From Paraconiothyrium sp. Pb-2020 (lineage: Eukaryota; Ascomycota; Dothideomycetes; Pleosporales; Didymosphaeriaceae), in NCBI GenBank assembly GCA_022419385.1, contig JAJUBI010000003.1, positions 3,534,001 to 3,598,000 of the forward strand: a stretch of DNA of 64,000 nt, written 5' to 3'. A program made the position numbers and the translations under genes. Position 1 is the stretch's first letter. Every line of letters begins with the position of its first letter. Under the pieces are notes generated by a model. The model was not told the DNA's origin. It made no database searches and saw nothing but the letters and a program-made list of their open reading frames with translations. Positions 12,579 to 24,336 of this stretch are shown here, one piece after another.

Positions 12579-13578
12579 AGTAGAGGTTGTACTCGCAAGT
12601 TTCGGTTCAGGCTAGTCGTTTCCGTAAAACATGCGCTCTGAACAAAAATTTCGGATGATGCTTTCAAGTAGTAAAGTTGCGAGTAGATGAGTGAGGCTAG
12701 ATGGATCGTGTAGACCGACCATGTGGAAAATTGTGGCTTAGCGCAGATGGGTTTATCTTCGCTAATTAAAGTACGTCGCTTTGACAATGTCGCAGGCAAG
12801 CTCGCAAGTCCGTCCGTACGAGTTTCGAAACGTTTCATTATCAGACTGAACTTGATTGGGGCGAAAACGATCGAGGGATGTGTCATACGCCAACCAAGGG
12901 GGCGGTCGCCTGGTGCACCCAATCACAACAAGTGGCTTGTCGGTGGACAAGTTCACTAGATCTCCGACGTCCGTTCGTACTTCAACGCCGTCAGTATCGG
13001 ATATCAGACTCTGTTTCGAGGATACGAAGTAGATGCTCCTTTACCATCACCAGATATGAACTATGCACCTACACAGCACGGTTCCGAGTCTATCATGGAA
13101 CATCCCGTCTGATTTCATATAGCCGTTGGCAGCAACACCCAAAGTGAAACAAATAAGATTTGGAACCATGTGTGACATCAAGTAACGCTGAGATGCCTGT
13201 GACGCTGAAATATCGTCGATCTGTACAAAAGCCCAGGTCTCATTAACACAAAGCTGCTGTCTGCTGCCGATTTATCTCCTTTGATACACTTGTTCATCCG
13301 AATTTTCTTCCATGTTTCTGTTGCTGCTGTTATCTTGGTCTGATCAGGCAGTAGTCTTCTGTTATTTCAAGGTTGCTGAAGCGGGCAAATGCGAGAACTT
13401 ATGCAAGCAGCTCAACTACTTCAGGAAGTCCGATATCTCGCCTCCCCCGCTAAAGCCCGCCTCAGCCTCCACTTTTGCCAAATCTTGAATTTCCGCAGGA
13501 AGAGACAAGAACATTCATACCATCGGTACTATGGTTCCATAAAATATATTTGTCGCAGAGATTAGATTATTTAGCATT
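12579..13578. other. Intergenic, nothing recognised
   Basis: Upstream region of the ankyrin gene. Open frames here are short, conflicting and featureless, and I see no RNA gene or repeat. Confidence 0.5.
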
Positions 13579-14033
13579 GTGAACGACGAGACCTTCACGA
13601 TTTGTTGCTCTTTCAATGGCCTGGGAAGCAACGTAAGGGTAATGTTGAGTGAGGGTCCGAGTAACAAAAGCAAGACCATCAATGACGTACTACCAGACAA
13701 TTGGTACAAGGCCGTGAACCGCATTCTCAAATTCGGTCCTTATAACCCCCTAAGATATATGGGCGGGAAGCCTGTGTAGCTCGCATGTTACAAAGCTTTG
13801 CCACTGCATCAAGCGGCAAGGTTCGCCTCGTTGCTGACCCAACTGCGAATATGCACACCAAGCGCTTTCACAACAAGAAGGGCAAGGATGCCGATTTCTT
13901 AGGAAAATATCATATTTGGTATGATAACGAGATTTTGACATCGCAACAGAACACTGCTGTAACGGGCATCTGCACAGTCAACACTTGTGCCTTGCACCTT
14001 GACGAGAGGCCGACAAAGGCCTTGTTCGGGTAA
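13579..14033 (+). other. Two adjacent unassigned open frames, possible small gene or remnant
   Basis: Two plus-strand frames abut: 13579-13779 (67 codons) and 13785-14033 (82 codons, with its own ATG). They lie in different phases, so joining them needs an intron or a frameshift. The translations have ordinary composition (for example LPDNWYKAVNRILKFGPYN and GKDADFLGKYHIWYDNEI) rather than the skewed look of shadow frames. The second frame ends exactly at a GTAAGT donor, followed by CTAAC and TAG within 50 bp, an intron-like arrangement, but the next exon would run antisense into the hydrolase. No family is recognised. This may be an orphan gene, a decayed gene or chance. Confidence 0.2.
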
Positions 14034-14076
14034 GTTGTATTGTACTCCTAACACGTGAGACACTCATTTCCCATAC

Positions 14077-15038
14077 TTAGAGGTGACTGGAGACCGGCAC
14101 CAAGCTCGCGTCATCTAGAAATCCGTTGACAAGCTTCGAGAAGTGCGTCGCATACTGGTACAAGAACCCATGGCCGGAGTCAGGATACAAATGCAACTGC
14201 GCATTTGCAGTCTGCAGCTTCTGGAACATCAAGATGCTGTTCGACGTCGGCAGCAGCAGGTCATCATGGCCTAAAGTTCGATTAGCATTCTTTGACCTCC
14301 CCCTTCATGGTGCTACTTACCATTCGCGATCAACACCGGCAGCTTCAGTTCTCCCAGCCTATTATACGACCCTTCGCTCGCCTTCTCCGGGTTCTGAAAG
14401 TTCATGAACGCTAAACCCTGTCTCTTAGCATCTTCTACGCTCACATAGTCCGTCCGATTTGGTCGAGCAGCATATATTCGGTCAAACGCTGCTTTTCCAG
14501 CAGCTTGGCTTTTATCACTCGGCGCAAAGAAGCTTTTGAGGAAGCCTGCTCTTTGCTCTTCTTTAGTAACCGCATCCCGAATCATCATGAAAGGCGTCAA
14601 GTCCCCTGCTCTCTCCGTGCCTTCGCCCACACTCGGCATCGTACCCGCGAGGATCAACCGCCGCACCAGACCCTTCGGTGCATTCAGCGAAACCATTTGC
14701 GCAGCACATCCACCCATGCTGAAGCCCAGAACGTCGACCTGCGAGAGGTTAAGTGCTGCGAAGAAGTCGAGGACAACCTGGGCCCAACCGGCATAGGTGG
14801 TGGGGATGGTGCCTGCCGAGCGGCCGATGCCCGCGTTGTCAAGGAGCAGAATTGGGCGTGTTGCGGCCAGCGGATTAATGAAAGCGGGATCCCAATGATC
14901 CATTGTACCACGGAAGTGCATGAGGAGGAAGAGGGGGATGCCGGTACGAGTGCCGAAGCGGCGGTATGCGTACTTAGTGGAGTTAATAGTGATAAACTTG
15001 TCCTCGGCGGTCTCGTAGGTTGCCATTTTAGGGATCAT
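14077..15038 (-). CDS. Alpha/beta hydrolase
   Basis: A 303-aa hydrolase of the alpha/beta fold. Two exons: 15038-14321 and 14270-14077, with a 50-bp intron (GTAAGT donor, GCTAATC branch region, TTTAG acceptor). The nucleophile elbow is LGFSMGG with the catalytic Ser. Exon 2 supplies the acid in the NGHDDLLLPTSN strand and the His in PDSGHGF, so the triad is complete only after splicing. Near the N-terminus, LLMHFRGTMDHWD is an oxyanion-hole region. ATG 15038 is used; a second ATG 12 bases on (MATYETAED) is equally possible. There is no signal peptide, so it is probably cytosolic. Similar fungal proteins are annotated as TAP-like or haloperoxidase-like hydrolases; substrate unknown. Confidence 0.88.
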
Positions 15039-16601
15039 TGCGGCAATTTGGTGAGTGCGTGGTACTTTGGGAAGCGAAGGGGAAGAGCTTAGATGCTAAC
15101 GGGTGAAAGATGTGCGCCGACGTTATCTGGAAATGTCTTATGGTCGTCCTATATTCAAGCTTTGAAATAAGCTTATGGAGTGTTCCGCGTCCGAGGAAAG
15201 TGAGGCCGGTATTCTGTTATCTGGTCGTCTGTGTTCTATGCAGGGCTTGCAGTTGCTGATGAGCAGATCACAGTGACAGAGGATGGGTTGCTGATCAGCA
15301 GTTCCGATTGTATTCCAAATTGTCACTGTCTGCGCGTATAGTACTTCTTCAGGGTAGGCGTGCTGACGTGAGTATATTGCTCGTCAGTCTTCAAAGCTAC
15401 AGCTTGTAGTGTGAGTAATCCAACCGCTGTAACAGCCTCGGCTCCTCAGGATTGGATTCCTGTATGGTTCTACGGCTGACAGCCGTACCGAAATGCAGCT
15501 AGCGGCGCCGGTTGATTTAGCTTACAGCACATTGGATCACCGTACGATGCCAATCAATGGCGTGGGTGGTTGATGATGTTGCTGATGTTCACCGTTTTCT
15601 AGCCGAGGTTCCCCAGATGTCCACCAGCCACGCTCAAGGCAGTCGTTGTACTAGGTACGTGCCCAGTCATGTGACCTTTAGCGCCTTGGCTCGCCAGTAT
15701 CTATAAAAGGCCTCCCTCCCTCGGACTCTTTCTGATTCTTCATACTTACCTTCTTGAAGTGACCTGAGCTCAAGCATTCAGGCACTAGTCGTTCTCGCCT
15801 GCATTGCACAGCGCGGAGCTGGGAGCGACTTCAGTCTCCTTCGGGGGCCTGATCGGGGCAATTTTTGCTGGTCGATCGATCTTTCATTGATGCTGTTTGC
15901 CGTTGGCGACGCTTCGAGGAAGGGCTTGTCTCCTGCCATGGCTCTGCCACAAGTTGCTGCTGTGACTTTACTGTAATAACATGTCAATGGATGTGTGCAC
16001 GTTGACCTCACCTTCAGAGTCACAAGATAACTCACTCTTGGCCAAGTCATCAAATGCTCATGTGCCAACATCCTCACTGTATTACAAGCGCTCCGCTGCT
16101 TCGAACCAGCAGAGCTTGCTGCCAGCGCTGTCGCGGCGTCTTTCTGGCAAGAATTTCGCCGACAGCAGCGACGTCTGTGCGTTTGATGACATGATCAAAA
16201 GCTCAAAGCTCTGTAGCTTGCGTGCAACTTTCTCTCCTTCCACGTCTTTCTCCCACGAGACGGCATGCCCCTCGATATTGGGGCTCTTTGAGTCTATAGC
16301 AGGTGTGTACTTATTTCCTCTATAACACAGCGGGCCGGGCCATGCAATTGAAGGCGGGAACGCGCGGCCACTGCAGCTCGAAAAGTTTTCTCGCATAACG
16401 GGAAGCCGCAGCCAGCAACCTGCCTTCGCACACCGGCCGAGCAGCTCTATAACATGATGATCAACATATAACCTTAGAACCGTTGCGAATGACGCCAGCT
16501 CTGGCGGTTGATTTCACAATGCTTATCACTAACACTGATGTTTTCCCTCATCTTCTGATCGCTTTCACATGTGTCTGTGCCTGTACTAACACGATACAAG
16601 T
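15039..16601. other. Intergenic, contains one orphan TATA-like site
   Basis: About 1.56 kb between the hydrolase start and the lysyl-tRNA synthetase start. Open frames on both strands (for example 15981-16325 plus and 16082-16396 minus) are mutually overlapping and unrecognisable. The one notable element is a TATA-like box at 15702. Confidence 0.5.
15702..15708 (+). promoter_or_regulatory. TATA-like box
   Basis: TATAAAA is followed by a pyrimidine-rich stretch (CCTCCCTCCCTC and onward), a layout common at fungal core promoters. The nearest plus-strand gene starts 890 bp away, so it may drive a long 5' leader or an unannotated transcript. Confidence 0.35.
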
Positions 16602-18378
16602 ATGAGCAAATCTATGCTCCATTTCCTTCGCCCGTACCTCAATCGCGGTATCCAGTCCGTTGTCAAGCCCGAACGTGCTCGCGCCTACTGTGCCTTTCAG
16701 AGAAGGTTCGCGCAAACGATAGCTGCCGATGCCTACACTGGTCGGCACGATGTCGAGAAGCAGAAGCGTTTGGAGCAATTGCGCAAGATGAAGCCGCTGG
16801 GGGAGTACCATCCCCGGCTGGCGCATCATGCCAATGGAGAACACATATCGCTGAAGGATTTTCACTCTCAATACGAAGAAATGCAAGAATTTGTTAGTGA
16901 TCGGGTATCCGTATTCGGTACGATGCGCTTCTCCGTGACGTAGGGCATCGTGCTGACAGCTTTAGGCAGAGTTCGATCAGTGCGAATGCTCGGCTCCAAG
17001 CTGATGTTCCTCGACATCGAACGTGATTCGCAGAGACTGCAAATCATGGTCGAAGTGAAGAAGCTCGAGGACTACGATACCGTGCTTGAAGCTTTCAAGG
17101 CGTTCAAGAAAGTAGTTGGCCGCCGCGACTGGGTGTGTAAGTAGCTTCAACGACCCTTTGGTGAGCTCGTCTGACCTTGCGACAGCCTTCCATGGACAAC
17201 CAATACGGACGTCGACCGGTCAACTATCACTCCTAGCGCTCCAAGTGCCCAACATAGTTGCACCCTGCCTACATCATCTTCCGGAAAAGGTCGAGAGTGC
17301 CGAGACGCTCGCACGTAACCCTCACGTGCATCAGCTCATAAACCATGAGCCCGGTGACATCCTTCGTCTCCGCGCACTTATTTACGATTCTATACGTCAA
17401 TCATTGATACAGAGCGGGTTTCTAGAGGTTGAGACACCCATATTCGATGTGAATGCTGGAGGAGCTATCGCTCGGCCATTCGAGACAATAGCGAACGAGC
17501 TTTCAAACACGCCTGTTCGGCTGCGGATAGCACCGGAGCTGAATCTCAAGAGGCTCATTGTGGGAGGGCAAGACAGGATTTTTGAGATCGGTCGAGTCTT
17601 CAGGAACGAAGGTGTCGATAATACGCACAATCCTGAGTTCTCCACATGCGAATTTTACGAGGTTGGGGCAACACTGCCTTCCTTAATCGACCGAACAGAG
17701 AAACTTATTTGCGGTCTCAACGACACTGTCGAAATGCTCCGGTCAACATATTTCCCTGCGCTTGAGAGGCCCGAAGGCGTTGTTTTCAAAGCTCCTTTCG
17801 CCCAACTGCCGTTCATTCCGACTATCGAGAAGGCTTGTGGACGTACACTCCCTGATCTCACCTCATCTACCGCAGATCAAGAGCTCATTGCTATGTTCAA
17901 TGAACTGAGCATCGCTGTACCGCCAAATCCCACTCTTCCCCGCCTACTTGATGCCCTTGCTGAACAGTACATTGAGCCCCTTTGCATCAACCCTACTTTC
18001 ATTACGCACCACCCTGAAGCCCTCTCGCCATTATCCAAGTCTTACGTCTGCCCTACGACTAAGCAGCGCATCGCTTCGCGGGTCGAGCTCTTCATCAACA
18101 GTCGCGAGTACGTCAACGCCTACGAAGAGGAGAATTCGCCTTTCGAGCAGCGACGCAAGTTCATGCAACAACTGCAGTTCCATTCCGAAATCGAGCAAGG
18201 CGGCAGGGAACTTGACGAGAGCTACCTGGAGGTCTTAGAGTGGGGTATGCCACCTACGGGAGGCTGGGGATGCGGCTTGGACCGCTTGGTCATGTTATTC
18301 GCGAACAAGAAGCGCATCGCGGATGTACTTCCGTTTGGAACATTGAGAAACGTGGTCAGCATCGCGAAAAACAAATGA
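16602..18378 (+). CDS. MSK1: Lysyl-tRNA synthetase, mitochondrial
   Basis: A class IIb aminoacyl-tRNA synthetase that charges mitochondrial tRNA-Lys. Three exons: 16602-16917, 16966-17136 and 17186-18378, 559 aa, with introns of 48 and 49 bp. The N-terminus is basic and free of early acidic residues (MSKSMLHFLRPYLNRGIQ), fitting a mitochondrial presequence. An OB-fold anticodon-binding domain spans exons 1-2 (SVFGRVRSVRMLGSKLMFLD). The catalytic domain has motif 2 (RVFRNEGVDNTHNPEF, then TCEFYEV) and motif 3 (GWGCGLDRLVML, followed by ADVLPFGTLRNV). The AspRS and AsnRS relatives differ in the motif 2 loop, and HNPEF..CEFY is the lysine type. The gene is isolated, and regulation is not visible. 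Confidence 0.93.
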
Positions 18379-19664
18379 TACCAAACAGCTTGCGGGGTGT
18401 AGTGTAGTGTAAGAATAGATGCATCAGGATACGAGGTATGTTGTGTTTACCTAGTGTACTGGTAATGCAATGACAACGAATGTCATCGGGATATGATTAC
18501 TCTACCTGTCAAGGGCCTATTGGACCGACTTCTTCAGGACTACCTGGAATGACAGCAAATCCTGCATGCTCGCTAGTCCTATCGCCGTCTAGGTAGTTGC
18601 AAACCGTTTACCGGGCTCCTGTCATTCGTGTACGGCGCCAAAGCTGCGGGCTTGTCAAAGGTGGAATTTCCTGCGGCAAAAGCGAACGTAAAGCCAGCAC
18701 ACCAAAACATAGCTATCGTCTCCAGCTAGACTGCCTTCTGAACCTCGTTGGATTCGCGTCCCGGTCTTAGGAGAACGATATCATCTTTGCCGACAGATTA
18801 CTACACATGACATCACCCTCCATAAATAATGAAATGATCACTATCACAGCCGTCACAGCTGGCGCGTCCGCTGAAAAAGACCCTTTCCAGGCGTTAATCC
18901 ATCGTCCGACTTTGCGCGTTGCGAAGTCATCTAAACAGGGTTCATCCACCGATCTGAGCAGGGATGTTCCCTTTGTGGCAGCCTCTCTACCAAACACCAC
19001 ACAATTCCTCGCCAATCTGACAGACGCTAGTGAGGACGAACAACGACCCTGGTCCTGTTTCTAAAACACCCTACATGGGCGCTGCTTGTATCGCGAATGG
19101 CAAGTTCCAAGGTTGCAAGGGCGCAGACGCTCTCTTCTCCGTCTGAAGATTGCAATTGCCCGCCCCGCATGAATGGTGCCTGGGTATCACCTTGATAGAT
19201 CTCACTATAGAGTTTTCAAAATTGCTTTTTCGACGTCATGGCGGTTTCTGCGAGCGCTGCGATAGAGAGATCCTGGGTGTGGTCGCCCCGATCAACGAAT
19301 AGGTGGTCAGTCAGAAAGAAAAGGGCCGCAGGAATGTCCAGGTGAGTAAGAGGCAGTATCGGAGATGGAGGGGCTAGGCGACGACCGGGGAATGATAGTT
19401 GCTATGGCGAGCCTATATCATATGGTCACTGGCTGGATTCCCTCCATGATCCGTCCATTGACATCGCTCACCCAGGAGAACCAGACGTGTATCATCTGGA
19501 TACGTACATACACTTTGGCAACCTTGAAACCTCCCGTCTACCGCTACAAGGCTTGAACATCAATACAAGACATATCATCTCTTCCAGAAACCACTTGTTC
19601 CTCTCTACGAGCCCGCATATCTGTCTAGGTACCTTCGGACATTACAGCCACATCCATTCCATAC
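18379..19664. other. Intergenic, nothing recognised
   Basis: About 1.3 kb between the synthetase stop and the aquaporin start. Short plus and minus frames near 18770-19064 overlap each other and look non-coding. Confidence 0.5.
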
Positions 19665-21455
19665 ATGGCACACGAACAGTCTAACTCATTGCCGCAGTAC
19701 TATGGTCAGATCATGGCTGATGGTACTATGATCGAGAGTCCCAAATTTCCTTTAGGTTCCCAGGGCAGCCGCGATGCGCTCCTCAGACTGCCCATCCAAC
19801 CCAATGCTGCACATGTGAACCATCTGGAGCAGGAGCTGGCATCGCCTGTCAACGCGATCCCAAACTCTCCCAACATGATGAGCATGGGACCCGTTTCCGG
19901 TGGCAGTGGGAGCAGGAGCCGCGCCAAGACAGTAGGGGATAGCAGTCGCTGGATGGTGCCACATGTCAGTGACAGAGAGCGCGAAGAAGAGTACTATTCT
20001 CGTGGCCATAGACGAGGTCCAGGCTCCTTCTCCCACCGCTCCGCATACGTTGAAGATTACTCCGATGAAGATGACCGACCTCGCGCATATCGCCGTCCCG
20101 CACGGAGACGCACTCGGCCGCCACCTGCACATGGTCGTTTTGCAGGCTCAACAGGACGGTACTCCTCTGAACAAGGTCCGCGTGGCAGTCTGGACGGTGG
20201 ACACTCGATTTACGAGTATGGTTATGAAAGCGATACGCCCACCAAGGCGCGATACCACGCCAGCTATGGGTATGGTAGCGACGGTGAGGATGACGGCGGG
20301 TATCGAAGGCCGAGGACCGCGTACGGTGATAATGGTAGGAGAGGGCCGCCTAGGAAACCTGCGTCCACACAGGAGGTGATGCGGTTGCCGTGGACGATGT
20401 GGATGAATTCGAATGCGAAGAACCGTAAGTCTTACCCTTTCCTCTGCCAGCATCCCAGGGCTATTCTCTTCACCCTTGGTTTTGGTATCCCTATGCCGGA
20501 ACAAGAGACTGTCTCGCGTTGCCTTTTCCCGGCTCAGTCCCAGCAATGCATACTGACGCTGTCTTGACAGATTTTGTGGCCTTCGTTGGCGAGTTTGTGG
20601 GTACCACTATGTTCCTCTTCTTTGCCTTCTCCGGCACCCAAGTCGCAAACGTCGGCTCGGAAGGCAGCTCCAACACCACGACAGGCGCAGACACAGGAGT
20701 CTTCTCCCCGCAAGTCCTCCAATACATCTCCCTTGTCTTCGGTTTCTCCCTCATGGTCAACGTCTGGATCTTTTTCCGCATTTCAGGTGGCCTGTTCAAT
20801 CCCGCTGTCACCTTCGCTATGCTGCTTACGAAGGCCATGTCACCAGTACGCTTCTTCTTGCTTCTGGTCGCGCAGCTCGCTGGCAGTATTTTCAGCAGCT
20901 ATTTGGTTAGTGTGATGTTTCCGACACCGCTGAACGTTAGGACTACGTTGAGTGCAAATACAAGTCTCGCGAGGGGAGTCTTCATTGAGGCAGTGTTGAC
21001 GGCAGAGCTCGTGTTTACGATTTTTATGTTGGCGAAGGAGAAGCACAAGGGTGGGTCCTTTCGTTTTCTCCACTCTAGTTCATCTCGCACTTTGCGCTGA
21101 CGGGACGCCAGCAACTTTCATCGCGCCCGTAGGTATCGGACTTGCGCTGTTCGTCGCAGAGCTTGTTGGCGTATACTACACCGGCGGCTCGCTGAATCCG
21201 GCGCGATCTTTCGGGCCTTGCGTGGTGACGGGCATTTTCGACCGCGAACATTGGATCTACTGTAAGTTTCAAGTCGATCCGACCGTCACTGACGAGACAA
21301 TATGCTAAACTACCCCAGGGGTCGGACCGGCCGCTGGTGCCGTGCTTGCTGTCGTCTTCTATAACTTCATCAAGATTCTGGAATACGAGATGGCGAACCC
21401 TGACCAGGATGCCGATGACAAGGACGTCAAGGAGAAGCATAACAGTGATGGATAG
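19665..21455 (+). CDS. Aquaporin with long disordered N-terminal extension
   Basis: A six-helix MIP-family water channel of 508 aa. Four exons: 19665-20424, 20571-21050, 21112-21261 and 21319-21455. The first 250 or so residues are a hydrophilic extension rich in Ser, Arg, Gly and Tyr, with acidic patches (EDYSDEDDRPRAYRRPARRR, GYGSDGEDDGGYRRPR). The channel follows: FVAFVGEFVGTTMFLFFAF (helix 1), the first NPA box in GGLFNPAVTFAM, and the second in YYTGGSLNPARSFGP. NPARSFG rather than NPARD points to an orthodox water channel instead of a glycerol facilitator. A short acidic, lysine-rich tail follows helix 6. Intron 1 separates the extension from the channel, so the extension may be a regulatory module. 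It probably sits in the plasma membrane. Confidence 0.92.
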
Positions 21456-21874
21456 CGATGCAAATGGTGCTGGTGCTGGTTGCTGCACATCGATTATGGT
21501 AATGCGATGTAATGACAGATGATGTCGGGTACGGACCACATGCACACATTGTGTTTCGGAGTGAGGCGTACAGGAATCTTACCCCTTTATATAGGTGAAT
21601 GTACAATTTTTCAGTGCGAACAGGTCCATGCTGCTGCAGAATTGTGTGGTTCTCGGATCAGTGCCCTTTTAAAAGCTTTGAAACCTGTGTAGGGGAGGAC
21701 AAGGGTTGGTCAGGATTGACGTCATTACTCGCGTTATCACGGGACCTCGTGTTTCGCGACTGACGGTGATCCTGCAGGGTCACAGCGGTCGTAATTGCGA
21801 TGACCAACTTGCAGATGCTTAACGAGTATCTCAACGTTCCGACCCCTCACCTTTTAGCACTATTAAGTACGTAA
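21456..21874. other. Intergenic, promoter of the DNA glycosylase gene
   Basis: About 420 bp between two same-strand genes. Nothing beyond AT-richer 3' flank near 21590 and a CT-rich leader just before the next ATG was seen. Confidence 0.4.
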
Positions 21875-22834
21875 ATGCCGCCAAACCGTGCTTCTAAGCG
21901 CGCGAAAACTGCCGACGAGGAAGTGCCCGAACTTTCTGCACCCAAGGATCAGGCCTCTGACACTGAGCCCACCGCGACCGTCCCACCAACACCTTCGTTC
22001 AAGGGCCAATTATCGAGATTCCAGTACAACTCAACCATTCCCATTAGCGACAATGCTAGTCCCAAGTCTGTCTCCGTACGCTCCTCAAAGCGCACGCGCG
22101 CCGCCGTGAGAGTCACCCCCACTACCGACGGTGGTTTGACCGCGCCCTCTCCACAACCCCAGAAGAAGCGCAAATCAAGCAGTTATGCGCCATCCTCTAG
22201 ATATGCACACTTGTCACCTTTAGTTGATATTCTCGAGCCGAACTTGATATGCGTCTTCGTGGGCACAAACCCTGGCGTGCAAACCGCGACCGCCGGCCAC
22301 GCCTACGCTCACCCTTCCAATCACTTCTGGAAACTACTCCACGCCTCTGGTCTAACGGATCGCCGTCTTTCGCCCACAGAAGACCGTTCCTTGCCTGTAA
22401 AATATTGTATTGGCAATACGAACATTGTTTCGCGCCCATCGAAAAATGCCGCTGAGCTCTCAAAGGAAGAAATGGTAGCTGGTGCCGGAGAATTGGAAGC
22501 TAAGTTCCGGGAGTTTAGACCGGAGGCGGTGTGCATTGTAGGCAAAGGGATCTGGGAGGCGATATGGAAGTACAGAAAGGGTAGAGCAGTACGAAAGGAG
22601 GAATTTCGATATGGGTGGCAGGATGAGGAGATGAATATGGGTATGGTCGACGGAGAACAGCATTGGCCTGGGAGCAAAGTGTTCGTCACAACGAGCACGA
22701 GTGGACTCGCGGCAAATTTAACACCAGCGGAGAAGGAAGCTATTTGGAAGCCGTTTGGGGAATGGGTGCAGAAGAGGAGGGAAGAAAGAGGGTTTCGGCC
22801 TGGAAAAGAGGAAGGCAGTGTACAGTTACAATAG
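21875..22834 (+). CDS. G/T(U) mismatch-specific DNA glycosylase (TDG/MUG family)
   Basis: A single-exon 319-aa DNA repair enzyme that would excise thymine or uracil mispaired with guanine (family knowledge). Residues 1-110 are a basic, low-complexity leader with nuclear-localisation-like clusters (NRASKRAKTADEEV, QKKRKSSSYA). The UDG-fold domain begins near 120 with LEPNLICVFVGTNPG; the Asn of GTNPG (about 130-134) is the catalytic residue of MUG/TDG enzymes. It continues AGHAYAHPSNHFWKLLHASGL, NTNIVSRPSKNAAELS and AVCIVGKGIWEAIW. The mismatch-insertion region near VFVTTSTSGLAANLTPAEK is in the expected C-terminal place. ATG 21875 is the first in frame. The C-terminus is charged. Confidence 0.92.
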   Translation: MPPNRASKRAKTADEEVPELSAPKDQASDTEPTATVPPTPSFKGQLSRFQYNSTIPISDNASPKSVSVRSSKRTRAAVRVTPTTDGGLTAPSPQPQKKRKSSSYAPSSRYAHLSPLVDILEPNLICVFVGTNPGVQTATAGHAYAHPSNHFWKLLHASGLTDRRLSPTEDRSLPVKYCIGNTNIVSRPSKNAAELSKEEMVAGAGELEAKFREFRPEAVCIVGKGIWEAIWKYRKGRAVRKEEFRYGWQDEEMNMGMVDGEQHWPGSKVFVTTSTSGLAANLTPAEKEAIWKPFGEWVQKRREERGFRPGKEEGSVQLQ

Positions 22835-23985
22835 GGTATGCTGTTAGAGTTGAACGAGCGTCAAGAATACAACACGATACTCCGACGCGCAATGCCACAT
22901 CGAGATGAACGCCAGCGCGTTTCCGAATTGAGCACCGCTTTACGGGACATTGCTTACTTGATAGTGGATCTTTTCGGTCAAGACACAGACCCACTGCACG
23001 CAGCAATTGTACGGCGATGTAACCACGAGCTAAGTTTCCGCAGAGTCAATACTAATGATGCTACCTCGGAGATAGAACATTGACCGAAGAACGCCATTCG
23101 AGAAACCTTGCCTAAAGGCCTATTAGAAAAGATATATGGTCAGTCGTACAGCTGCTCCTGATGCAGACTGCGCAGGTGCTTCATCAACAATCATCGACTA
23201 TGCTCTTACGATCAGAGGTTAGATCTCTTGCCATGTGATTCACGATAGTCGTGGTGTCTTTCACGACCTTCGTACGCAATAGCCAATGGGTGAGCTGTCC
23301 CAGTGCCACAGGTCCCCACTTATGCAGCCAAGCCACATAGCACGGCTATCGGCAACCTCACCTCATCCCAAGCCTTTTCGAAATTGTGCACACGGCTTCC
23401 TCGCACCTTGCTTTGGGATGGCATCTGAAGTCTGACACTCACAATCGACTAAATTTTCAAGAAGAAAAAAAAATATGATCGTGATCTTGATGGGCGGCCT
23501 TACAAATGATCAGCATCCTTTACACCAAAACAATTTTGTATCGTCGCAGAAGGAGCGCTGACACCACACACAATACCAAGCCTTGCGCCCCAATACCAAG
23601 CCCTCGCACACGCGTTCGTGCAGCATGGACGGGCCTTCTAAGGTGGCTCATGTGCCGTATGCTCCCTCTGAATGACCGCTACAAGGCTGTGCCTAGGTAT
23701 TACTACTTTATACACGAGCAAGTGAAGCGCCTCTGCCCTATACAAACGAAAACAAAAGGTCGAGCGCACTCGGCACCCACTCCGATCCGCGCATCCCGCT
23801 TCCCATTCCCCTTTCATATTGACTTCACCGCTCCTCTCGCCAGCCCCAGGCGCCTCTCGTCTACTCCTCACCAGCCTCACCTCTCCGCATAAGCTTCTGC
23901 CTCAGCCATATAGCGTACCCGCGCTCACTCTCCAGCCACTTGTCAATTCCAACCTCACTCCACCCCACAAAACCCAACGTAGACA
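22835..23985. other. Intergenic, pyrimidine-rich leader of the CYSTM gene
   Basis: About 1.15 kb with no credible gene. The sequence caataccaagcc occurs twice in close succession (about 23570-23605), a short direct repeat. The last 200 bp before the next ATG are strongly C/T-rich, as in many well-expressed fungal promoters. Confidence 0.5.
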
Positions 23986-24336
23986 ATGTCCTCGCAAGGT
24001 TACTACAACAACGGTCCGCCGCCGCAGGCGCACTACGGTCCTCCTCCCCCGAATCAAGGGTACTATCAGCAGGGCCCTCCACCGCAGCAGGTAAGTCGAC
24101 ATTTTGACATGCGCCACACCTGTTTGTATTGACAAAACTATAGATGTACTACCAGCAAGGTCCGCCACCGCCGCAGGAACAGAAGAAGGAAGATCGGGGC
24201 TGCTTGTACACATGGTGAGTGAGATTAGGATGAGCGATGGCAAAAATCGCTAACGGGGAATAGTCTTGCGACCCTGTGCTGCTGCTGGCTTTGCGGTGAG
24301 ACGTGCGAGTGCTGCTTGGAGTGCTGTCTGTGCTAG
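23986..24336 (+). CDS. Small cysteine-rich transmembrane (CYSTM) stress-type protein
   Basis: A tiny 82-aa protein in three exons: 23986-24090, 24144-24214 and 24264-24336, with introns of 53 and 49 bp that use GTAAGT and GTGAGT donors. Its exons are too short to stand out as an open frame. Residues 1-50 are Pro/Gln/Gly/Tyr-rich with repeats of YYQQGPPPP type. Then comes a charged spacer (QEQKKEDRG) and the Cys-rich segment beginning CLYTWCLATLCCCWLCGETC and ending in C at the stop. This is the CYSTM layout: Pro/Gln-rich head plus C-terminal cysteine-rich membrane module. Family knowledge: CYSTM proteins in yeast and plants are associated with stress and metal tolerance and attach to the plasma membrane. 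It is convergent with the WW-domain gene, 371 bp between stops. Confidence 0.85.

Noticed and set aside
14126..14407. Plus-strand frame with a Cys/Trp/Tyr-rich, secreted-protein-like translation
   Set aside because: It is the antisense shadow of the second exon and intron of the alpha/beta hydrolase, whose triad His and acid are encoded on the minus strand here.
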